A stretch of 64,000 bases of DNA from Bacteroidales bacterium (GTDB taxonomy: Bacteria > Bacteroidota > Bacteroidia > Bacteroidales > F082). Both the position numbers and the translations under genes were made by a program. This document shows positions 8,707 through 17,201 of the stretch, in pieces; the first letter of the stretch is position 1, and each line of letters begins with the position of its first letter. Below the pieces are notes generated by a model that worked only from the letters and a program-made list of their open reading frames with translations, was not told where the DNA came from and ran no database searches. The stretch lies in contig JAKSMU010000003.1 in assembly GCA_024400455.1 (NCBI GenBank), forward strand, positions 161,895 through 225,894, read 5' to 3'.

Positions 8707-9465
8707 ATGAATTGTAAAAATTGCGGTGCACAAATTCTGGATAGCGACAAATTCTGTTCCGAATGCGGAACGCCAATTTCCGAAGTCACTCCCCCATCGG
8801 AAAACACTCAGAATGAACCTATTAGTTCCCAAAAAGGGGAATTTGCCACGAAAAACATCGTTCTTGGCACTGACGGAAAATACCATTGGAGTTACAGATT
8901 CCGTCTGCTGAAGAATCCTACCGTCCTTTTCCTTTTATGGAAGATATTCTTCTGGATTTTCGTCGGAATATTCATCATGATCAACCTGTTCGATGTTTTC
9001 GGCGGACATTTCATGTTCGACAGATTCTTGGATTTTGGAGGTAAATTTGCGCTCTTCATTTTGGGTTTCGAAGCCTTTGTCGCATTGGGATATTTCATTT
9101 ACGCCGCCATTATGGGGTTCTCCTATTACGTCATGTTTGAAATGGACGAAAATGGCGTCACCCACACCCAAATGCCAAAACAGTTCAAAAAGGCTCAGGC
9201 CATCAGCCTGATTGAGTTCTTTGTAGGACTTTCGGCAAACAATCCAAGCATTGCCGGCGGCGGACTGCTTGCGGCGACAAAGCAGTCAATGCATTCCCAA
9301 TGGGACAAGGTCAAGAGCATCGAAGTTTTAGCAAAAAGAGGTGTCATTAAGGTTAATTCAACATTGAACTACAACCAAGTCTATGCCGAAGCCGAGGACT
9401 TCGATTTTGTCAAAGACTATATCAAAGCTCATGTTTCAAAAAAATGTAAAATCCAAGACAAATGA
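8707..9465 (+). CDS. zinc-ribbon membrane protein
   Basis: A 252-residue protein. An N-terminal zinc ribbon (CKNCGAQI at residue 3 onward, then CSECGTPI) is followed by a polar linker (about residues 25-65) and two or three membrane spans (about 72-92, 110-145). After these is a soluble C-terminal domain of about 100 residues that resembles PH-like or bacterial SHOCT-linked domains only loosely. The N-terminal ribbon is expected in the cytoplasm. The stop overlaps the ATG of the next zinc-ribbon remnant in an ATGA arrangement, so the locus was once a tandem array of related genes. Function is unknown. Confidence 0.75.
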   Translation: MNCKNCGAQILDSDKFCSECGTPISEVTPPSENTQNEPISSQKGEFATKNIVLGTDGKYHWSYRFRLLKNPTVLFLLWKIFFWIFVGIFIMINLFDVFGGHFMFDRFLDFGGKFALFILGFEAFVALGYFIYAAIMGFSYYVMFEMDENGVTHTQMPKQFKKAQAISLIEFFVGLSANNPSIAGGGLLAATKQSMHSQWDKVKSIEVLAKRGVIKVNSTLNYNQVYAEAEDFDFVKDYIKAHVSKKCKIQDK

Positions 9466-9670
9466 GTTACTGTGAAAATGTGGCGCCAAGCTGAGCGAAG
9501 ACGACAATTTCTGCACCGGATGCGGAACATCTGTCGATTATTTTCGTTCACTGCATGCATTGCCATGGAGAAAGAAAAAATATCTCTTACATGATTCGCA
9601 GCGTTCTATTCTCACCTGTCATCATCATCGAAGAAGCCTAAAAGCCATAAGATTATTATCCAGCTCATGA
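9462..9670 (+). pseudogene. frameshifted zinc-ribbon gene
   Basis: An ATG overlapping the previous stop reads MSYCEN and runs into TGA after ten codons. Shifting by one base at about 9477-9479 restores a zinc ribbon, CGAKLSEDDNFCTGCGTSVD, homologous to the two copies before it. The restored frame continues as unrelated-looking sequence to a stop at 9668. A one-base deletion in the A run plus loss of the downstream body is the simplest reading. Confidence 0.6.
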
Positions 9671-9754
9671 TTTCAGTATTTTGTGGTTTCTGCAGCAAAA
9701 ATACAGAATGGATTGTTATTCCGCTTTGGGTTGCAATGTTGTAAGTGAAATTCA

Positions 9755-9762
9755 TATCTTTG
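9755..9762 (+). promoter_or_regulatory. -7 box (TATCTTTG) of the lipoprotein gene at 9802
   Basis: A TAnnTTTG match inside the longest open frame. It rules out the ATG at 9745 and supports the ATG at 9802. Confidence 0.55.
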
Positions 9763-9801
9763 CAGCAATTATCAAATCCTGTAACAAACACTTTAATTAT
9801 C

Positions 9802-10320
9802 ATGAAAAACACAAAGAAATCAAACCCAGTACTTAAAAGCAGCAAGTCCCTTATCATAGCCATCACCGTTGCAGCCTTCCTAGGCTTAAGTTTCCTGACC
9901 TCAGCTTGCGAAACGAATGAGAACGGAGGCGGCAAGAAAGACCTAAAGAAATTAGAGAAACTTATAGCCAAAGCCTATCTGAACTTCGACATCCAACAAA
10001 TGATGAGTCCCGATTTTCTGGCCGCCCAAGAGGCCTCGGTGAAAGGTGAAGAGTTTTGCATCGACTGGGACTTCTTCTACAACACCCAAGAGGATGTCAG
10101 TTTTGCAAACAAACCTAAGGTCAGAACTGAAGCCATCGATGACAGCCATGTCAATGCGTTTGTGATTCTCGACTACAAAGACTGGGGCGACCCTGTCATC
10201 ATGCAACTCATAATGGTGAAAGACGAAAGCACAGGTCAATGGCTCGTTGACGATGTGATACAGGAAGGCAGCGAGACCAGCATCAAGCAAATGATGATTG
10301 AATGTGCGAATGAACAATAA
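9802..10320 (+). CDS. lipoprotein with NTF2-like/DUF3828-type domain
   Basis: A 172-residue protein from the ATG at 9802, chosen because a promoter box lies at 9755-9762. The N-terminus is basic followed by a hydrophobic span ending LTSAC, so a lipoprotein signal is likely. The mature region begins with a Lys/Glu-rich helix, KKDLKKLEKLIAKAYL. The rest (DYKDWGDPVIMQLIMVKDE...GQWLVDDVIQEG) has the strand pattern of small NTF2-like DUF3828 domains that follow a helix; the family match is by eye and tentative. It is followed at once by an intrinsic terminator. Confidence 0.7.
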   Translation: MKNTKKSNPVLKSSKSLIIAITVAAFLGLSFLTSACETNENGGGKKDLKKLEKLIAKAYLNFDIQQMMSPDFLAAQEASVKGEEFCIDWDFFYNTQEDVSFANKPKVRTEAIDDSHVNAFVILDYKDWGDPVIMQLIMVKDESTGQWLVDDVIQEGSETSIKQMMIECANEQ

Positions 10321-10342
10321 AGAAACATTCTTTTTCATTCTA

Positions 10343-10378
10343 ACTGCATCGGTCAATGCTGGCCGATGCAGTTTTTTT
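10343..10378 (+). terminator. Rho-independent terminator after the lipoprotein gene
   Basis: Ten-base arms ACTGCATCGG (10343-10352) and CCGATGCAGT (10363-10372) with a 10-base loop, followed by seven T. Confidence 0.9.
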
Positions 10379-10493
10379 ATCCATTACCACAACGAGGAAT
10401 TCTATTTCACACCCAAAAGAGATTGCATAGATTTCAAAATAGATTTCGACTCCCTAGTTACGATATAATTGCAGAGACTTCTTGAAAATAAGA

Positions 10494-10524
10494 AACCCTA
10501 ACTGATTAGAAATCAATTAGGGTT
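10494..10524 (-). terminator. terminator of the tRNA-Leu pair
   Basis: An inverted repeat with AACCCTAA / TTAGGGTT arms and an inner TGATT / AATCA stem lies 14 bases beyond the 3' end of the second tRNA. On the minus strand it runs into TCTTATTTT. Confidence 0.7.
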
Positions 10525-10537
10525 GTTATGTTTTCTG

Positions 10538-10619
10538 TGCCCCGAACAGGAGTCGAACCTGCACACCTCTCGATATACGCACCTGAAACGTACGCGTCTA
10601 CCAATTCCGCCATCGGGGC
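10538..10619 (-). tRNA. tRNA-Leu (anticodon CAG)
   Basis: The minus strand folds as a class II tRNA: acceptor GCCCCGA paired with TCGGGGC, D-arm GCGGAATTGGTAGACGC, anticodon stem TACGT/GCGTA with loop TTCAGGT (anticodon CAG), a 13-base variable arm, and T-arm GCAGG-TTCGACT-CCTGT. Discriminator A fits leucine. No CCA is encoded. It is the second gene of a tandem pair, 11 bases after the GAG tRNA. Confidence 0.95.
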
Positions 10620-10630
10620 TTTGGTTTGGG

Positions 10631-10714
10631 TGCCCAGGACAAGAGTCGAACTTGCATGCCGTAATCGGCACTACCCCCTCAAAGTAGCGTGTCTACCAAT
10701 TTCACCACCTGGGC
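10631..10714 (-). tRNA. tRNA-Leu (anticodon GAG)
   Basis: A class II tRNA on the minus strand: acceptor GCCCAGG with TCCTGGGC, D-arm GTGAAATTGGTAGACAC, anticodon stem CTACT/GGTAG with loop TTGAGGG (anticodon GAG), a long variable arm (GCCGATTACGGC core) and T-loop TTCGACT. Discriminator A. It is the first of the pair, with a -7 box just upstream at 10728-10735. Confidence 0.95.
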
Positions 10715-10727
10715 TTTAAATCGGTTG

Positions 10728-10735
10728 CAAAAGTA
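10728..10735 (-). promoter_or_regulatory. -7 box (TACTTTTG) of the tRNA-Leu operon
   Basis: Minus-strand TAnnTTTG match 14 bases upstream of the mature 5' end of tRNA-Leu(GAG). Confidence 0.55.
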
Positions 10736-10808
10736 CAGCTTTTTTCATTCACTGCAAGCATTTTTTCAATTATTTTCAGAAAAAAGTTCATTGTATCGCA
10801 TAATTTAC

Positions 10809-10816
10809 TATTTTTG
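10809..10816 (+). promoter_or_regulatory. -7 box (TATTTTTG) of the DUF4301 gene
   Basis: It overlaps a TTG at 10814 that would extend the frame, so the start must be the ATG at 10838. A TTG about 16 bases upstream may serve as the -33 element. Confidence 0.5.
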
Positions 10817-10837
10817 AACCGTTTAAAATTTGATATT

Positions 10838-12349
10838 ATGTTTACGGAAAACGATAAAACTCAACTTATTGGAAGAAACATCACCGAAAATCAGGTGGAA
10901 AACCAAGTCAACAGACTGAAACAAGGCACTGCTTTCGTGCATCTCGTAGCTCCTGCTACCATAGGAAACGGCATTGTGAAGATGAATGAGACCGAAATCA
11001 AGACTTGCATCGAGGCTTTTGAAAGCGACAAGGAATACTATCATTTCACGAAGTTTGTACCTGCTTCGGGTGCAGCCACACGCATGTTCAAGGCTATGTT
11101 TTCGTACATCGAGAATCCTTGCGAGCAGACCTTCCCTACCGAGTTTTTCCAAAAGATTCACGATTTCGCGTTTTTCGACGACCTGAATCAAGCCATCATC
11201 AATAATTACGGTCTCAACATCGACCAGATGATGGATGCCAAGCGTCATGCCGAAATTGCTGAGACCTTATTATTAGAAAAAGGTCTCTCCTACGGCAAAC
11301 TGCCCAAAGCCTTGCTGAAATTCCACCATTACGATGGCTTCAACCGCCTTGCCTTGGAAGAACATTTGGTTGAGGCCGCACGTTATGCCCAAAACACGGA
11401 TGGCACAGCACATTTGCATTTCACGGTATCGCCAGAACACGAAACGTTTTTCCGCGAAACTTTAGATACACTGCAAGCACAATACGAGCAGCAATACGGC
11501 GTGAAATACGTCATCAGTCTGTCGAATCAGAAACCTTCGACCGACACTGTCGCCATCGATGCTGAAGGCAACCTGTTCCGCAATGCCGACGGTAGCATCC
11601 TGTTCCGTCCAGGCGGCCACGGCGCACTGATTGAAAACCTCAACGACCTCAAGGAAGAAATCGTCTTCATCAAGAATATCGACAACATTGTGCCCGAAAA
11701 ACAATCCGCAACCACCTACTTATATAAAAAGGTACTGGCCGGTCACCTGCTGAAACTGCAACAGCAGACTTTCGAATACCTCGAAATGTTAGACGAAGGT
11801 CTTGTTGAAGATAGCGAACTGGATGAGATGATTCAGTTTGCCAAAAACGAACTGCTGATTGACGTTCCCGATTTCGTCAACGCCTACAACAACATAGAAA
11901 AAATCGACTTTCTTTACGACCGTTTCAACCGCCCGATACGCGTGTGCGGCATGGTGAAAAACGAAGGCGAACCAGGCGGAGGTCCTTTCTGGATTAAGAA
12001 TATGGACGATGAGATTTCGCTGCAAATCGTTGAATCATCGCAGATTAACCACAACGACGAAAAGCAGGAAACCATCTTCAAGTCATCAACGCACTTCAAC
12101 CCCGTCGACCTGATTTGCGGCTGCTGGAACTACAAGGGCGAAGCCTTCAACCTGACTGAATACGTCGATCCAAGCACCTGCTTCATCTCTAACAAATCGA
12201 AAGACGGACGCGAACTGAAAGCCTTGGAACTGCCCGGCTTGTGGAACGGCGCTATGGCCGACTGGATTACTGTCTTTGTCGAAGTGCCGATTGAGACCTT
12301 CAATCCGGTCAAGACCGTCAACGATTTACTGAAAGCTGCGCATCAATAA
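10838..12349 (+). CDS. DUF4301 family protein
   Basis: A 503-residue cytoplasmic protein of the DUF4301 family, typical of Bacteroidetes. Recognisable segments are KFVPASGAATRMFKAMF near residue 75, KALLKFHHYDG, FRPGGHGALIENLNDL and the C-terminal HFNPVDLICGCWNYKG. The glycine-rich PASGAATRM loop and GGHGALIEN resemble sugar-nucleotide pyrophosphorylases (UTP-dependent), so a nucleotidyltransferase-like fold is plausible, but no reaction has been shown and this is inference. Length is normal. It converges with the transketolase-LOG gene: the two frames overlap by 7 bases at their stops. Confidence 0.9.
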   Translation: MFTENDKTQLIGRNITENQVENQVNRLKQGTAFVHLVAPATIGNGIVKMNETEIKTCIEAFESDKEYYHFTKFVPASGAATRMFKAMFSYIENPCEQTFPTEFFQKIHDFAFFDDLNQAIINNYGLNIDQMMDAKRHAEIAETLLLEKGLSYGKLPKALLKFHHYDGFNRLALEEHLVEAARYAQNTDGTAHLHFTVSPEHETFFRETLDTLQAQYEQQYGVKYVISLSNQKPSTDTVAIDAEGNLFRNADGSILFRPGGHGALIENLNDLKEEIVFIKNIDNIVPEKQSATTYLYKKVLAGHLLKLQQQTFEYLEMLDEGLVEDSELDEMIQFAKNELLIDVPDFVNAYNNIEKIDFLYDRFNRPIRVCGMVKNEGEPGGGPFWIKNMDDEISLQIVESSQINHNDEKQETIFKSSTHFNPVDLICGCWNYKGEAFNLTEYVDPSTCFISNKSKDGRELKALELPGLWNGAMADWITVFVEVPIETFNPVKTVNDLLKAAHQ

Positions 12350-14238
12350 TCCTTGCTAGACGTCTCTTTGAACCTAACGATGGCATCAATAATTTCTTCG
12401 TTGTCATCAGAAATAGTGAGAATCATATTCTTGAAGAGACCCTTATCGCTCAGCTCCTTCAACAGCTTATAAGCTGGCATGCAATTCGTGTAGTAATCCT
12501 TGCCCATGAAAATCATCGGGCTAGCGTAACCCACACTCTCATAGTGGTTTTGCGCCGCATCCTGGAAGATTTCCTGCATCGTTCCGGCACTGCCAGGCGT
12601 GTAAATGATACCGCCTTTAGCAATGGTAACGATACCGTCTTCACGCACGCTATTGTCGAAATATTTTGCAATATCCGTGGCAAAAGGAGCCGTCGGTTCG
12701 TGACCGTAATACCATGTCGGAATAGCTAAACTCCTATATTCCGTTTGCAGCGGGAAACGCTCCATCACCTCGAATGAGCGGCGCAACCAGCCTTCATCCT
12801 GATAAGTCGGCGAAGGCATCAGCATATCAACGGCATCGTTGACTTCAGCCTCACTCCTACCCGCCATCCATGCGCCAAGGTGTGTGGCCTCCATGGCACC
12901 TGGACCGCCACCTGTCACCATCAAGCGTCCCATTTCGGTGAGTTTCTTGCTCAAAAATACGATTTGACGATAGCCTGGGTCATCACGGCGTTTAGCATGA
13001 CCACCCATAATACCGATGACCATCTTTTCATCGTATGTATCAAGCAGATGATGCAGGCAACGCGTGATGAAATGATCGTGCAGAGAACGCGCCAAAGTCT
13101 CGCGGACATCCTTGCCACGCTGTTTTCCATAACTGATATAATGACGGTAAACCTTTGTGTCAAAGCAAGTTTCGAAAGTTGATTCATCGTGATAATCATA
13201 GCCGGCATAAAGATCCTTACTGGTGTACAACTTGCGCGGATAAGTCGGGAATGGCTTATCCATCTTCGGGATATACAGGCTCAAATCGGAATTCGCTTCC
13301 TCCATGACCATTCGGTTCACGATGCCAGCCGCATCAAGATGATATTTATGGAACAAAGCCGATGCCTGCCCCGACTCGCCAAAATGATCGTTCATGCCGA
13401 TGCGCACCACACGAATCGGGTGATGCTCAGCCAAAAATTCGGCCACAGCACTACCCAAACCACCTGCAATCTGATGTTCCTCAACGGTGAAAATCATTCG
13501 GGTCTCAGTTGCCGCCTTCAGCAAGATGTCACCATCCAAAGGCTTGATAGTGTGCATATTGATAACTCTGACGGAAAGGCCCATCGTTTCCAGCATATCG
13601 GCGGCTTTCAAGGCTTCCCACACTTCGTGGCCCGTGGCCACAATGGTAATGTGACGACCTTCGCGCACCACCTGCGCCTTGCCGATTTCAAAGTCCTGAT
13701 TTTCATCGGTGAAATCCGGCACTGCCTCACGGCCAAAACGGATATAAACAGGTCCATCGAGTTCGTTGATGGCTTTTTGCACCGCGATTTTGGTCTGCGT
13801 GGCATCGCAAGGCGAAATCACGGTCATGTTGGGCAACACGCGCATCGTGGCGATGTCTTCCAAAGCCTGATGCGTTGCGCCATCGGGACCGACCGAAACA
13901 CCCGCATGAGCGCCTCCGATGACGACATGCACATTGTTGTAACACACCGAAATACGGATTTGGTCGTTGGCACGATGCGCGGCAAAAACGCCGTATGTGC
14001 TGAACACTGGCACCTTGCCACTCAAGGCGAGACCCGCAGCCGTAGCCACGCAATCCTGTTCGGCAATGCCCATCGAGAAGAAACGCTCGGGGAATGTCTC
14101 TGCAAAAAGATTCATGCCAACCGATGCAGTGATGTCGGCACCAAGTCCGACGACATTAGGATTGGCCTGAGCCGCTGCCAAAACGCCTTCGCCGAAACCC
14201 GTTTTCGTGGCTTTATTTCCCTTATTAATATAGTTCAT
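12343..14238 (-). CDS. transketolase C-terminal subunit fused to a LOG-family domain
   Basis: A 631-residue fusion. Residues 1 to about 310 are a complete transketolase C-terminal half (pyrimidine-binding domain with FFSMGIAEQD, VFAAHRANDQIR, GATHQALEDIA; then the C-domain with NMHTIKPLD and FTVEEHQIAGGLGSAV). After a 60-90 residue linker, residues about 405-631 form a LOG/PpnN-like Rossmann domain: VIGIMGGHAKR, VTGGGPGAMEA and PGSAGTMQE (the PGGxGTxxE motif with Ser-Ala in place of Gly-x). LOG enzymes split nucleoside 5'-monophosphates into base plus ribose 5-phosphate, a transketolase substrate. The frame is continuous with no stop or obvious frameshift. It starts at the ATG at 14238, overlapping the N-half gene by 14 bases. 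Confidence 0.9.
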   Translation of the reverse strand: MNYINKGNKATKTGFGEGVLAAAQANPNVVGLGADITASVGMNLFAETFPERFFSMGIAEQDCVATAAGLALSGKVPVFSTYGVFAAHRANDQIRISVCYNNVHVVIGGAHAGVSVGPDGATHQALEDIATMRVLPNMTVISPCDATQTKIAVQKAINELDGPVYIRFGREAVPDFTDENQDFEIGKAQVVREGRHITIVATGHEVWEALKAADMLETMGLSVRVINMHTIKPLDGDILLKAATETRMIFTVEEHQIAGGLGSAVAEFLAEHHPIRVVRIGMNDHFGESGQASALFHKYHLDAAGIVNRMVMEEANSDLSLYIPKMDKPFPTYPRKLYTSKDLYAGYDYHDESTFETCFDTKVYRHYISYGKQRGKDVRETLARSLHDHFITRCLHHLLDTYDEKMVIGIMGGHAKRRDDPGYRQIVFLSKKLTEMGRLMVTGGGPGAMEATHLGAWMAGRSEAEVNDAVDMLMPSPTYQDEGWLRRSFEVMERFPLQTEYRSLAIPTWYYGHEPTAPFATDIAKYFDNSVREDGIVTIAKGGIIYTPGSAGTMQEIFQDAAQNHYESVGYASPMIFMGKDYYTNCMPAYKLLKELSDKGLFKNMILTISDDNEEIIDAIVRFKETSSKDY

Positions 14239-15031
14239 CAATAAATCCTCCCAATTGTTCTTTTGTCGGCACCTTGCCGTGCCATTTGTTGTTATCTTCG
14301 ATGGATTTCACGCCTTTGCCCATCACGGTATCGGCAATGATGACCGTCGGCTTGCCTTGCATCTTATCGGCCATATCCAAAGCCATTTTGATTTGGCTCA
14401 TGTCGTGACCGTCAATTTCAATGGCATTCCAGCCAAAAGCCAACCATTTGTCTTTCAGCGGGTCGATGGCCATGACTTGCTCCGTTCCGCCGTCAATCTG
14501 CAAACGGTTTCTGTCGATGATGGCGCAAAGGTTATCCACCTTGTGATGTGCCGCCGCCATCGCCGATTCCCACACGCTTCCCTCCTGCTGCTCGCCATCG
14601 CCCATGATGCAGAACACGCGGTTTGGCTTGCCATCCATCCTGGCTGCCAAAGCCATGCCCAAAGCCACGCCCAAACCTTGTCCTAAAGAACCAGAACAAG
14701 ACTCCAAACCAGGCAGTTGGAACTCATAACTCGGATGCCCCTGCAAACGGCTTCCCATTTTGCGCAAGGTCATCATTTCCGTTTCGGGGAAATAACCCGC
14801 AGCCGCCAAAGTCGCATACAAGACCGGTGCCGTATGTCCGATGGAAAGAATCACCTTGTCGCGGCCTTCCCATTTCGGATTGTCGGGTTTGTGATGCAAA
14901 TGATTGAAATACAATACCGTGAAAATATCCACCAAATCCATTGAACCACCCGTATGACCCGAGCCTGCCTCCGCCAAGGAAGTCAGAATCAGTTCGCGGA
15001 TGTGTTTCGCCGTGTTTTCAAGATTATTCAT
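14225..15031 (-). CDS. transketolase N-terminal subunit
   Basis: A 268-residue TPP-binding half of a split transketolase. Typical motifs are SGHTGGSMDLVDIF, the TPP/Mg motif GDGEQQEGSVWE ending in IIDRNRLQIDG, and GHAP-type ISIGHTAPVLYATL. Together with the C-half encoded by the next gene it would transfer two-carbon units between pentose and hexose phosphates (non-oxidative pentose phosphate pathway). The ATG at 15031 overlaps the DUF456 stop in an ATGA arrangement, so the three genes are translationally coupled. A longer frame to 15070 adds residues from the upstream gene and is rejected. Confidence 0.94.
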   Translation of the reverse strand: MNNLENTAKHIRELILTSLAEAGSGHTGGSMDLVDIFTVLYFNHLHHKPDNPKWEGRDKVILSIGHTAPVLYATLAAAGYFPETEMMTLRKMGSRLQGHPSYEFQLPGLESCSGSLGQGLGVALGMALAARMDGKPNRVFCIMGDGEQQEGSVWESAMAAAHHKVDNLCAIIDRNRLQIDGGTEQVMAIDPLKDKWLAFGWNAIEIDGHDMSQIKMALDMADKMQGKPTVIIADTVMGKGVKSIEDNNKWHGKVPTKEQLGGFIDELY

Positions 15032-15537
15032 ATTAATTTGATTAAGTCCTTCACCACATAGAAGATACACACGCAGCCGTAGGCGATTTTAACGAATGTG
15101 CCAGCCAAGAAACCGACAAACGAGCCGAAGGCTGAGCGCCAAGCCAAATTGTCGGGCGTGCCGTTGTTTTTCTCGCCAATGTAAGCCCCGATAAACGGGC
15201 CTGCCAAAACCGCAATGAATCCGATGGGGAAAAACAGCGTTATCAAAAGGCCTAAAATCAAGCCGATAGTGCTGCCACGCACGCCAGCTTTTGTGCCGCC
15301 AAACTTCTTTGTTCCCCAAACCGGAACGACATAATCGAGCGTGAAGACGATGGCTCCGATAACGCCCATAATGACAAGGAAGCGCGTAGAATAATCAATG
15401 CCATCGACAAACGACAAAGCCAACAAGCCAAGAAAACTGATTGGTGTACCAGCAATGCCAGGGACCACCGCCCCGACCAAACCCACAAGAACCAACAGAA
15501 TGGATGCAATGATTAATATGATTGAAAGTCCGTCCAT
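15028..15537 (-). CDS. DUF456 membrane protein
   Basis: A 169-residue integral membrane protein with four to five hydrophobic segments (about 5-28, 32-50, 55-75, 90-125, 145-165). The glycine-rich pattern VGAVVPGIAGTPISFLGLLAL and the later GPFIGAYIGE are typical of DUF456. Function is unknown. The ATG at 15537 is preferred because a minus-strand -7 box (TAATTTTG) lies at 15559-15566, only about 22 bases upstream. It is first in the operon with the two transketolase genes, coupled by ATGA. Confidence 0.88.
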   Translation of the reverse strand: MDGLSIILIIASILLVLVGLVGAVVPGIAGTPISFLGLLALSFVDGIDYSTRFLVIMGVIGAIVFTLDYVVPVWGTKKFGGTKAGVRGSTIGLILGLLITLFFPIGFIAVLAGPFIGAYIGEKNNGTPDNLAWRSAFGSFVGFLAGTFVKIAYGCVCIFYVVKDLIKLI

Positions 15538-15558
15538 TTCATTACAATTTATTTCGAG

Positions 15559-15566
15559 CAAAATTA
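15559..15566 (-). promoter_or_regulatory. -7 box (TAATTTTG) of the DUF456-transketolase operon
   Basis: Minus-strand TAnnTTTG match about 22 bases before the ATG at 15537, back to back with a plus-strand copy at 15608-15615. Confidence 0.6.
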
Positions 15567-15607
15567 CACAATTTTCCATATTCCGTTGGCAATTGCCATT
15601 CTTTTTG

Positions 15608-15615
15608 TAATTTTG
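15608..15615 (+). promoter_or_regulatory. -7 box (TAATTTTG) of the first LRR gene
   Basis: TAnnTTTG match 58 bases upstream of the ATG at 15673, forming a divergent promoter with the transketolase operon. Confidence 0.5.
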
Positions 15616-15672
15616 TGGAATCAATTGCTAATGAAAAGAAAAAAATCTGATTATCAATTAAAGATTTACACT

Positions 15673-17100
15673 ATGAAAAAATCATTCCTTGCTTTAATTG
15701 TTGTATTCTTCACATTCGGAAACATTTACGCACAAAGCTTTGAAGCCGAATGTCCATCGGGACAGACCCTGAAATTCAAAGTCATTGACAGCGAAAATCT
15801 TCACGTCAAGGTTGACAGCGAAAACGATGTGGCTGGCGCACTGGTTATACCCGAAACCGTAACACATAACGGACGCAATTACACCGTAACTCAGATTGGT
15901 CATAGTGCTTTTTACACACTTTCGCCTTCTTCCTATGGGCCACGGACTGTCACACTTCCCAACACCATCACCGTTATCGGATCAGACGCATTTCACAATT
16001 GCCAAAACCTAATGGAAATCAACTTGCCATCTTCTATTGACAGCATAAACTCGTATGCCTTTTATGGATGCAAAAAACTCACTTCAATTACAATTCCATC
16101 CTCTGTTAGATTTCTTGGAATGGAAATTTTCAACTCATGCGACCGACTGACAACCGTACACTACAATGCCATAGACTGCAAAGAGGCACTTTGGCCGTTC
16201 CGTGGCTGCCATTTCACAGACTTAATCCTTTCCGATTCCGTGACACGCATTCCCGAAATCATCTTTCAATATTCCGACATCACAGGACATTTGGAATTGC
16301 CCGAATCTGTGTCCTATATTGGTTATTCCGCTTTTTGCGATTGCGACAACATCACATCGGTAAATATTCCTCATGGTGTTGATACCATTGACTTTTCTTT
16401 CAGTTACTGCGATAACCTTGACACGGTTTTTTACAATGCCACCAATGCATTCTCACCAACTTATACTGCTAATGGTGCATTTCTTTCATCAGGAGTAAGA
16501 AACGTCATTTTTGGTGAGGATGTTGAAAGTCTTCCTGCCTATATTTTCTGCCAATGTACAAATATGGATTCAATTTCGCTTCCTAATTCATTAAAGCGCA
16601 TTGATGATTACGCCTTTAGCAGTTGCACCTCATTGACAAAATTTACAATTCCTGAGAATGTGGAATATATCGGGGACTTCGCGTTTTATGGATGTTCCAA
16701 TATCACCACCATGAATCTCAAGCCCATCACACCTCCTGAAATTTTCCAAAACACCTTTTATGAAGTTCCAACGGCTATTCCGATTACCATTCCCTGCCAT
16801 TCGGGTTATCCCGGCACACCTTTTTGGAACAACTTTACCAATTTCATTGAAGATTGCAGCGCAGTCGACGAAAACGAAGCCACAGAAAGCGCAATTCTCT
16901 ACCCAAACCCCGCTACAGCGTCAGTAAACATTGATTTAGAAGATATTATATCCATTGAAGTTTACAACAATGTTGGTCAGAAAGTTCTTCAGTCCGCTCA
17001 AACAAAACACATTGACCTGAGCGGGATTCCTGCCGGAACATATTTCATCCGCATTACCACAAAGGAAACAAGCATCGTAGAAGAGTTAATAAAACTATAA
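15673..17100 (+). CDS. BspA-type leucine-rich-repeat surface protein with T9SS tail
   Basis: A 475-residue exported protein. Signal peptide at residues 1-22 (ends NIYAQ). Residues about 60-380 carry BspA-like LRR_5 repeats of about 23 residues, with the pattern LPxSIxxIxxYAFxGCxxLTSI (for example SIDSINSYAFYGCKKLTSI). The last 75 residues are a T9SS sorting domain (YPNPATASVNI...GTYFIRITT). BspA-like repeats mediate binding to host or food matrix proteins in other Bacteroidetes; here adhesion or matrix binding is inference. The ATG at 15673 opens the signal peptide; a start at 15631 would add a basic stretch before it and is less likely. The next gene is a paralogue. Confidence 0.9.
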   Translation: MKKSFLALIVVFFTFGNIYAQSFEAECPSGQTLKFKVIDSENLHVKVDSENDVAGALVIPETVTHNGRNYTVTQIGHSAFYTLSPSSYGPRTVTLPNTITVIGSDAFHNCQNLMEINLPSSIDSINSYAFYGCKKLTSITIPSSVRFLGMEIFNSCDRLTTVHYNAIDCKEALWPFRGCHFTDLILSDSVTRIPEIIFQYSDITGHLELPESVSYIGYSAFCDCDNITSVNIPHGVDTIDFSFSYCDNLDTVFYNATNAFSPTYTANGAFLSSGVRNVIFGEDVESLPAYIFCQCTNMDSISLPNSLKRIDDYAFSSCTSLTKFTIPENVEYIGDFAFYGCSNITTMNLKPITPPEIFQNTFYEVPTAIPITIPCHSGYPGTPFWNNFTNFIEDCSAVDENEATESAILYPNPATASVNIDLEDIISIEVYNNVGQKVLQSAQTKHIDLSGIPAGTYFIRITTKETSIVEELIKL

Positions 17101-17173
17101 CTTTTCAAAATTCCCAACTAGAGTTAAACCCATAATGCGGACACCAATATTTGCTTTTATCAAAAAGTCGTCA

Positions 17174-17181
17174 TAAATTTG
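17174..17181 (+). promoter_or_regulatory. -7 box (TAAATTTG) of the second LRR gene
   Basis: TAnnTTTG match 20 bases before the ATG at 17202. It shows that this paralogue has its own promoter and excludes the ATG at 17151. Confidence 0.55.
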
Positions 17182-17201
17182 CTGCATTAAATTACAGACC
17201 T

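Noticed and set aside
10528..10719. A 63-codon frame across the two tRNA genes
   Set aside because: Both halves are antisense to well-folded tRNA-Leu genes.
13189..14244. A 351-codon plus-strand frame opposite the transketolase C-half
   Set aside because: It is rich in His and Arg in the way of an antisense shadow; the minus strand encodes clear transketolase motifs.
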